From: Patescibacteria group bacterium
Lineage (GTDB): Bacteria > Patescibacteriota > Minisyncoccia > Phycocordibacterales > Phycocordibacteraceae
Direction of reading: 5' to 3'
Assembly (NCBI GenBank): GCA_018823385.1
Contig: JAHJIK010000029.1
Coordinates: forward strand, 1-9,814
DNA: 9,814 nt
Shown here one piece after another: positions 6,521-9,814 of the stretch (the first letter of the stretch is position 1; the number at the start of each line of letters is the position of its first letter). The notes beneath the pieces are model-generated. The model saw only the letters and a program-made list of their open reading frames with translations, did no database searches and was not told where the DNA came from. The translations under genes were made by a program, and so were the position numbers.

Positions 6521-7300
6521 ATGACCGTACTGCTTACTGTGCTTGGAATATTGTTCGTATACATGTCGCTCGCGTTTATCATGTCACTTATAACCCGTGA
6601 CAATGGTATCGCTGACATCGCATACGGTGGAGGATTTGTGCTTGTTGTGTGGTCTGCGTATCTGTTGGGCGCACCCGGACTACTCTCACTTATCGCATGC
6701 ATTCTTGTTTCTGTATGGGCCTTGCGTCTCTCTACGCGTATCTTCCTTCGCAATCATGGGAAGACTGAAGATTTCCGATACAAAAAGTGGCGTGAAGAGT
6801 GGGGATCAACATTTGTGGTCCGAAGCTTCTTACAAGTATTTATGCTACAGGGACTCGTCATCTTTATCGTATCGCTCCCCGTGTCACTCTTAGCGATATA
6901 TGGAACCATGGCTGGCGTGAATTCGCTTGCACTTGCAGGTATTGCTGTGTGGCTCGTTGGATTCTTCTTTGAGGCTGTGGGAGATGCGCAGCTCGGTGCC
7001 TTCATTAAGCGTCCTGAAAACAAGGGGAAGATAATGAACCAAGGCTTGTGGAAGTACACTCGACACCCTAACTACTTTGGAGAATCTGTCATGTGGTGGG
7101 GGCTGGCGATTGTGTCGGTTAGCGTTCTAGGGAATGGACTACTTGGTTTGGCTGCACTTGCCGGCCCTGTTCTAATTACCTTCCTCCTCTTAAAGGTATC
7201 AGGCGTGCCAATGCTTGAAGCACGTATGGCTGGCAACCCTGCCTGGGAGGAGTATGCTAAGAAGACGAGTGTATTTATTCCGTTACCACCTAAGAAATAG
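6521..7300 (+). CDS. DUF1295 membrane protein (steroid 5-alpha-reductase/ICMT fold)
   Basis: A 259-aa integral membrane protein. The C-terminal block NQGLWKYTRHPNYFGE (173-188), followed by SVMWWG and closing near EYAKKTSVFIPLPP, is the hallmark of DUF1295 and the steroid 5-alpha-reductase / isoprenylcysteine methyltransferase superfamily, where the HPNYFGE region contacts the NADPH or SAM cofactor. Five to seven hydrophobic segments are visible (roughly 2-23, 35-72, 98-128, 135-152, 190-230). The motif RDNGIADIAYGGG (26-38) is also typical of the family. The real substrate is unknown for most members. The ATG at 6521, 19 nt after the flavoprotein stop, begins a hydrophobic segment at once; the upstream in-frame extension overlaps the flavoprotein gene and is unlikely. 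The MliC-like gene follows 3 nt after its stop codon. Confidence 0.9.
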   Translation: MTVLLTVLGILFVYMSLAFIMSLITRDNGIADIAYGGGFVLVVWSAYLLGAPGLLSLIACILVSVWALRLSTRIFLRNHGKTEDFRYKKWREEWGSTFVVRSFLQVFMLQGLVIFIVSLPVSLLAIYGTMAGVNSLALAGIAVWLVGFFFEAVGDAQLGAFIKRPENKGKIMNQGLWKYTRHPNYFGESVMWWGLAIVSVSVLGNGLLGLAALAGPVLITFLLLKVSGVPMLEARMAGNPAWEEYAKKTSVFIPLPPKK

Positions 7301-7303
7301 CGT

Positions 7304-7738
7304 ATGACTAAAAAACTTACTGAACTACAGAAAACAATAGGCTCAATTCTTATTCTTGGAATTGTGAGTGCCGCCATTGTTCTCTTGCTTGGATTTTTCC
7401 CAATAGACCGAGCGATAGCTCCAACAGGTGAAGCGCAAGGAAATGCAGCGACACAGCTTGTCGGAGAGACCGTTACTATTTCATATTCTTGCGCAGATGA
7501 CAGAAGCTTTGTCGCACGTATTGAACTGAAGCCTGAAGCTACCTATGAAAACCCTGGACACGCAGAGCTGTTGGGATCTGATGGATCAACACTACTGCTA
7601 ACGCAGGCAATTGCAGCGTCAGGAGCTCGCTACACTAATGAAGACGAATCAATTGTGTATTGGATTAAGGGAAGCGGTTCCTTTATTCAGCAGAACGGAG
7701 AGACCGTCTATGCTGATTGTGAGGGAACTGAGGTGTAA
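7304..7738 (+). CDS. Membrane-anchored MliC-like lysozyme inhibitor
   Basis: A 144-aa protein with an N-terminal membrane anchor (~12-35) and an extracytoplasmic MliC-like domain (~55-144). The features of the C-type lysozyme inhibitor family are visible in order: YSCADDRSFVARIE (61-74), the strand pair AELLGSDGSTLLLTQ (87-101), SGARY (106-110), then W120-IKGSGSF and YADC (136-139). In known MliC/PliC proteins the SGxxY loop plugs the lysozyme active site and a disulfide staples the ends; C63 and C139 are placed for that. Classical MliC is a lipoprotein; here no lipobox is seen and a transmembrane helix replaces it. The gene starts 3 nt after the DUF1295 stop, so it is translationally coupled. 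A role against host or competitor lysozyme is inference from the fold. Confidence 0.85.
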   Translation: MTKKLTELQKTIGSILILGIVSAAIVLLLGFFPIDRAIAPTGEAQGNAATQLVGETVTISYSCADDRSFVARIELKPEATYENPGHAELLGSDGSTLLLTQAIAASGARYTNEDESIVYWIKGSGSFIQQNGETVYADCEGTEV

Positions 7739-7774
7739 TACACCATCCACAGATTGTGGGCGCGTGGCATAGGC

Positions 7775-7802
7775 TACAATATATACGTTAGTCACTTATC
7801 CT
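7775..7802 (+). promoter_or_regulatory. Possible promoter(s) of the DoxX gene
   Basis: Two readings compete. TACAAT (7775-7780) with TTGTGG (7754-7759) at a short 15-nt spacer would give a ~22-28-nt leader without an SD. Alternatively TATCCT (7797-7802) ends 6 nt before the ATG at 7809, the leaderless geometry seen elsewhere in the window. A weak CCACA/TGTGG hairpin (7747-7759) precedes both. Confidence 0.35.
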
Positions 7803-7808
7803 ATATTC

Positions 7809-8234
7809 ATGAAGAAATTACTTAATTGTTCGTGCAGTGCAAAGTGGGGCGATGCAGCACCGCTTGTACTACGTGTGGTGACCGGTCTTATCTTCACACT
7901 CCACGGGTGGCAGAAGCTACAGGGTGGCGTTGAGGGAGTGACAGGTATGCTGGTACAAATTGGGTTCCCAATGGCAACCGTATTCGCACTCATCCTTATT
8001 GCTGTCGAGCTTATCGGTGGTATCGCACTTATTCTTGGTGCCTTTACGCACTGGTCAGCAAAGCTACTTGTCGTTGTTGCGTTTGTAGCATTGGTAACAG
8101 TGCACCTGCAAAACGGCTTCTTTGCTCAGAACGGCGGATATGAGTACATCCTACTCATCCTTGCTGCAACTATTTCTCTTGCCATCACAGGCGCTGGAAA
8201 ATGGTCTGTGGACCGCATGCTCTGGAATCGGTAA
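7809..8234 (+). CDS. DoxX family membrane protein
   Basis: A 141-aa DoxX-family integral membrane protein with about four TM segments (~18-32, 52-78, 84-101, 110-129). Family marks are HGWQKLQGG (32-40), the GFP loop (52-54), AVELIGGIALILGAFTHWSA (65-84), VHLQNGFF (98-105), GGYEYILLILA (109-119) and GAGKWSVDRML at the end. DoxX-like proteins are found in quinone-linked and redox-stress contexts (the mycobacterial member associates with SodA and a thiosulfate sulfurtransferase), but most have no proven reaction. Length is typical. Cysteines C7 and C9 near the N-terminus are unusual and could be redox-active; this is inference. It has no SD and is probably its own unit, ended by the terminator at 8243. 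Confidence 0.92.
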   Translation: MKKLLNCSCSAKWGDAAPLVLRVVTGLIFTLHGWQKLQGGVEGVTGMLVQIGFPMATVFALILIAVELIGGIALILGAFTHWSAKLLVVVAFVALVTVHLQNGFFAQNGGYEYILLILAATISLAITGAGKWSVDRMLWNR

Positions 8235-8242
8235 CCGCATCG

Positions 8243-8284
8243 ATATACAAAACCCCCAGAAGCAATTCTGGGGGTTTTGTATAT
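8243..8284. terminator. Very strong terminator, 19-bp perfect stem
   Basis: The 19-nt arm at 8243-8261 (A-tract then CCCCC-AGAA) pairs without mismatch with 8266-8284, capped by a GCAA tetraloop. The 3' arm contains TTTT then GTATAT. The A-tract in the 5' arm and T-tract in the 3' arm would allow termination in both directions. It ends the DoxX unit, 8 nt after the stop codon. The next promoter's -35 begins at the adjacent base, 8285. Confidence 0.9.
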
Positions 8285-8313
8285 TTGCATATCGTATAAA
8301 TATATTGCATACT
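8285..8313 (+). promoter_or_regulatory. Promoter of the microprotein gene (TTGCAT-17-CATACT)
   Basis: TTGCAT (8285-8290), 17 nt, then CATACT (8308-8313). This is one of the two best-spaced -35/-10 pairs in the window. The predicted start at ~8320 gives a ~34-nt leader ending in a strong AGGAGG. The -35 abuts the preceding terminator stem. Confidence 0.6.
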
Positions 8314-8332
8314 ACCAGCGCCTGAATTTCCA
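8299..8332 (+). repeat. Promoter/leader direct repeat, copy 1
   Basis: This 34-nt unit, starting AATATATTGCATACTA and ending CGCCTGAATTTCCA, recurs at 8541-8574 with only 2 mismatches. It covers the -10 and the first transcribed bases. After the repeat copy 1 continues CACTTTTATG, so the hairpin seen in copy 2 cannot form here. Confidence 0.85.
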
Positions 8333-8353
8333 CACTTTTATGAGGAGGAAGAA

Positions 8354-8431
8354 ATGGGACTGGCATTGCTAACGGTCATTAAGGAACTCAAAGCTCTGGT
8401 CCGCGAATTCCGGAGGCAAATGCTCGAATAG
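8354..8431 (+). CDS. 25-aa microprotein with strong SD
   Basis: ATG 8354 opens a 25-codon reading MGLALLTVIKELKALVREF-RRQMLE, ending at TAG 8429. AGGAGG (8343-8348) is 5 nt before the ATG and a well-spaced promoter lies upstream, so translation is well supported. The peptide is a short amphipathic helix, hydrophobic then basic, with no recognisable family. Two readings compete. It may be a complete microprotein, or the 0-frame start of a ~49-aa protein whose second half lies in the -1 frame up to TGA 8500, right before the terminator. The internal CGGAGG (8411-8416) sits where the frames would have to switch. It is flanked by the same leader repeat as the 8599 gene, suggesting shared control. 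Confidence 0.6.
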   Translation: MGLALLTVIKELKALVREFRRQMLE

Positions 8432-8502
8432 GAAATGAGGATAAAAACCCATCTCTAGCCAAGCCGGACGATACTGAACAAGAACCGAAAACCGAAAGGT
8501 GA
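8383..8502 (+). other. -1 frame continuation of the microprotein (frameshift or broken gene)
   Basis: In the frame -1 to the microprotein, an open stretch runs from after TAA 8380 to TGA 8500 and has no ATG, GTG or TTG start. From 8407 it reads IPEANARIGNEDKNPSLAK and then PDDTEQEPKTER, a hydrophilic, charged, Pro-containing sequence typical of a protein tail. It ends just before the T-run. Joined to the microprotein near 8404-8428 it gives a ~49-aa protein. A programmed -1 shift, a recent indel or an assembly error would all explain this; a chance open frame is also possible at this length. Confidence 0.45.
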
Positions 8503-8519
8503 GTAGGTTTTTCTTTTTT
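8488..8519 (+). terminator. Terminator with short stem and long T-run
   Basis: AAAACC (8488-8493) pairs with GGTTTT (8506-8511), with an ACC-GAAA-GGT sub-hairpin (8491-8500) as an alternative fold, followed by TTTTTCTTTTTT. The stem is weak but the U-tract is the longest in the window. It closes the microprotein unit and overlaps the end of its -1 frame. Confidence 0.6.
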
Positions 8520-8526
8520 AGAAAGC

Positions 8527-8555
8527 TTGAATAAATACTGAATATATTGCATACT
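8527..8555 (+). promoter_or_regulatory. Promoter of the 145-aa gene (TTGAAT-17-CATACT)
   Basis: TTGAAT (8527-8532), 17 nt, CATACT (8550-8555). Same spacing and same -10 as the promoter at 8285-8313. The predicted start near 8562 begins the leader with the repeat's CGCCTG. Confidence 0.6.
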
Positions 8556-8574
8556 AACAACGCCTGAATTTCCA
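8541..8574 (+). repeat. Promoter/leader direct repeat, copy 2
   Basis: Second copy of the 34-nt unit at 8299-8332; the two differences lie in ACTAACAACG versus ACTACCAGCG. The unit covers the -10 and the first transcribed bases of both genes. Confidence 0.85.
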
Positions 8575-8578
8575 GGCG
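8561..8578 (+). promoter_or_regulatory. 5'-terminal leader hairpin of the 145-aa gene
   Basis: CGCCTG (8561-8566) pairs with CAGGCG (8573-8578) around AATTTC. It lies at the predicted 5' end of the mRNA, where it could protect the transcript or tune translation. It stops 8 nt before the SD and does not hide it. Copy 1 of the repeat lacks the 3' arm. Confidence 0.5.
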
Positions 8579-8598
8579 GTTAATTAAAGGAGAGAGTC

Positions 8599-9036
8599 GT
8601 GAAGATTCTCGAAATCCCGGCCGAAGTCATTTTTTCCTTTGGACCGGAGCCTTTGTTGCTCTTTGAAACGCTGTCAGTTCTTGACCCGACACGATACTCA
8701 TTTGAGTTCCTTGTGGACGAGTTAAAGCATAGACAGTTCAAGCTGGTCGAGGCGCGGAAGTATTCTGCGACCCCAGCACTCACTGGAACGGTTCTCTTCC
8801 GTTTCCAGTCACCAGATATACCAAGTGAAGATGTGTGTCAGTGCGACACGAATATCATCTTCGGACTTCTCCGTGGCAATATGGGCGAACCATGGAGAAT
8901 ACAACTGGCATATCTGCCACTGACTGGGGATGAAGATCCCACTGGACGTAAGGTCCTCAGAATTCACCTCATGCCCATCTTGGAGAATCAAGAGAGCGTG
9001 CAGAGGGAGCAGGTCCGTTCCTGCGAGTATGGGTAG
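8599..9036 (+). CDS. Hypothetical protein, 145 aa, SD-led
   Basis: I do not recognise this 145-aa protein. It starts at GTG 8599, with AAGGAG (8587-8592) 6 nt before it. It is soluble-looking and alternates beta strands (KILEIPAEVIFSF, TGTVLFRFQ, WRIQLAYLPL, KVLRIHLMPI) with a helix around SFEFLVDELKHRQFKLVEAR (34-53), so it is probably an alpha/beta domain. Conserved-looking elements are FGPEPLLLFE (14-23) and the Cys pair C80-x-C82. No signal peptide or TM. It shares its promoter/leader repeat with the upstream microprotein, but each has its own terminator. Its SD-led start, unlike the leaderless neighbours, suggests a different origin or regulation; that is inference. Confidence 0.75.
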   Translation: MKILEIPAEVIFSFGPEPLLLFETLSVLDPTRYSFEFLVDELKHRQFKLVEARKYSATPALTGTVLFRFQSPDIPSEDVCQCDTNIIFGLLRGNMGEPWRIQLAYLPLTGDEDPTGRKVLRIHLMPILENQESVQREQVRSCEYG

Positions 9037-9061
9037 TCGAATACCGACACCAATGACCGAA

Positions 9062-9096
9062 GGGGTCGATCTAACAGATCGGCCCCGTTTGCGTTA
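9062..9096 (+). terminator. Terminator of the 145-aa gene
   Basis: GGGGTCGATCT (9062-9072) pairs with AGATCGGCCCC (9076-9086), 11 bp with one G-U, loop AAC. The tail is GTTTGCGTTA, the same interrupted tail as after the hairpin at 1180-1212. Confidence 0.75.
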
Positions 9097-9142
9097 TGCA
9101 CTCCAAGCACATATGCAACGCTTCTGTTTGCTATGCTTTCTA

Positions 9143-9157
9143 TATACTCATTATTCC
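9143..9157 (+). promoter_or_regulatory. Possible -10 of the four-TM protein gene
   Basis: TATACT (9143-9148) lies 15 nt before the ATG at 9164, giving an ~8-nt leader. TATTCC (9152-9157) lies 6 nt before it, repeating the leaderless spacing. No SD and no good -35. Confidence 0.4.
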
Positions 9158-9163
9158 TACGAT

Positions 9164-9550
9164 ATGGTTCTTACTCTTTTTCTAGCAAAAGTATTCGGTG
9201 TGTATCTCCTCATTGCCGGCGCTGCACTATTAGTTCGTCGTGGATACTTTATCCCGGTGCTCGGAGGGTTCGTTGAAGAACGAACACTACGTATGGTGGT
9301 TGGCTTTGCTGAGCTCCTCGGAGGACTCTTCCTGGTGATGTCTCACATTATCTGGGCGCCGCTTCCCGCACTCATCATCACGTTCATCGGTATTGCAGCA
9401 ACGTTTGAAGGGTTCCTATATCTTATTCTTCCAGACGACATCGTTAAGAAATACTTGCTAACACTCAATGTGCCAGCTTGGTACATATGGGGCGGACTCA
9501 TTTCGATTGTGCTTGGCGGATACTTATCCTGGTTTGGTTTTGGACTATAA
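9164..9550 (+). CDS. Four-TM hypothetical membrane protein
   Basis: A 128-aa, very hydrophobic protein that I do not assign to a named family. About four TM helices: ~4-24, ~42-61, ~66-88 and ~104-124. Short charged loops carry RRGYF (25-29) after TM1 and EERTLR (38-43) before TM2, with PDDIVKKY between TM3 and TM4. The mix of GFAELLGGLFLV and small residues recalls DoxX/DUF-type four-helix proteins but lacks the DoxX signatures. The ATG at 9164 is the best start: it begins the first TM and follows -10-like hexamers without an SD; longer in-frame readings start inside the previous terminator region. Its TAA is inside the shared terminator hairpin with the convergent gene. Confidence 0.75.
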   Translation: MVLTLFLAKVFGVYLLIAGAALLVRRGYFIPVLGGFVEERTLRMVVGFAELLGGLFLVMSHIIWAPLPALIITFIGIAATFEGFLYLILPDDIVKKYLLTLNVPAWYIWGGLISIVLGGYLSWFGFGL

Positions 9551-9580
9551 ACAAAAGGCCCCGTGTGGGGCCTTTTGTTT
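9549..9580. terminator. Bidirectional terminator shared by convergent genes
   Basis: The 14-nt arms AAACAAAAGGCCCC (9549-9562) and GGGGCCTTTTGTTT (9567-9580) pair perfectly around GTGT. With an A-tract on one side and a T-tract on the other, it can end transcription from both directions. The + stop codon (9548-9550) and the - stop codon (9579-9581) both lie in its arms. Confidence 0.9.
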
Positions 9581-9814
9581 ATGCTTCGATATACTTCTTA
9601 AAGCGGGGAACTGATACTCCGTCAACGATGACTGTCTCGAGCCAACTTGCTACCGGCCTAATGAAGGTAATACCTGTGTCCTTTGATTGATACAGAACAC
9701 ACGCTTCTTCGGTCGCTTCAAGGATCGCAAGTCCTGTTACGAAATAAATAGCCTCAAGGTGTTTGTAGTGAACATACTGCCCACCAACTTCAATGTGTTG
9801 AGCCGCTTCTTGTA
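9579..9814 (-). CDS. DUF1653 domain protein (partial, N-terminus outside the window)
   Basis: Reading the minus strand from 9812 gives 77 codons ending at TAA 9581-9579. It shows the DUF1653 pattern: GGQYVHYKHLEAIYFVTGLA, then a Glu-rich turn with EACVLYQSKDTG, then the closing FIRPVASWLETV with VDGVSVPRFKKY. The conserved Y-x-H-Y-K-x-L-E start and the RPxxxWLETV-DG-PRF end are the marks of this small SH3-like family, whose function is unknown. The start codon lies beyond the right edge, so only the main domain is visible. It is convergent with the four-TM protein and uses the same terminator hairpin. Confidence 0.88.
   Translation of the reverse strand, partial: QEAAQHIEVGGQYVHYKHLEAIYFVTGLAILEATEEACVLYQSKDTGITFIRPVASWLETVIVDGVSVPRFKKYIEA

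Noticed and set aside
7747..7759. CCACA-GAT-TGTGG hairpin after the MliC-like gene
   Set aside because: Five bp and no T-run; not a credible terminator, though it may overlap a promoter.
8369..8560. 63-codon minus-strand reading across the microprotein region
   Set aside because: It would cross the T-run terminator and the repeat copy 2 promoter, has no SD, and its composition is set by the A/T-rich stretch.
1..9814. CRISPR arrays, tRNA or rRNA genes
   Set aside because: No regularly spaced repeats were seen and no cloverleaf or conserved rRNA stretch was recognised by eye.

Overview
The window reads as a compact bacterial chromosome segment of moderate GC (by eye a little under 50%), with short intergenic gaps, Rho-independent terminators after most units, and TGA used as a normal stop. 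Several genes lack a Shine-Dalgarno sequence and have a TATACT-like -10 hexamer almost touching the start codon, which suggests leaderless transcripts. Small genes, little extra sequence and the mix of families would fit a streamlined lineage such as Patescibacteria/CPR, but no marker gene here proves the taxonomy; that is inference.

Layout. 1-470 holds no convincing gene: a terminator hairpin right after a possible upstream stop codon, then a ~195-bp element bounded by a perfect 12-bp inverted repeat (a possible MITE or IS remnant), then a minus-strand terminator. That terminator closes a small unknown minus-strand gene (472-741) with a strong SD. Divergent from it come three separately transcribed small-enzyme genes: a YCII-like protein (825-1160), a 2H phosphoesterase-like protein (1255-1749) and a DUF84/YjjX-type non-canonical NTP phosphatase (1828-2361).

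2408-4290 is a three-gene unit: an ECF sigma factor, an overlapping three-TM protein with a predicted extracytoplasmic OB-like domain, and a secreted helical Spy/CpxP-like protein with a Gly/Met/His-containing tail. Its architecture matches a trans-envelope sigma-factor signalling module, but the middle protein is not a recognisable classical anti-sigma factor. This is the best candidate for an undescribed system.

4392-7738 is a tightly packed run: tRNA uridine hydroxylase TrhO, an overlapping HI0933-family flavoprotein, a DUF1295 membrane protein and an anchored MliC-like lysozyme inhibitor. A DoxX membrane protein follows (7809-8234) and ends at a 19-bp perfect terminator stem.

8285-8600 contains a duplicated promoter plus 5' leader. 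Copy 1 precedes a 25-codon microprotein with a very strong SD, whose reading appears to continue in the -1 frame; copy 2 precedes an unknown 145-aa protein (8599-9036). The window closes with an unknown four-TM protein (9164-9550) convergent with a DUF1653 gene cut by the window edge (9579-9814, minus). The two stop codons lie in the arms of one shared terminator hairpin.
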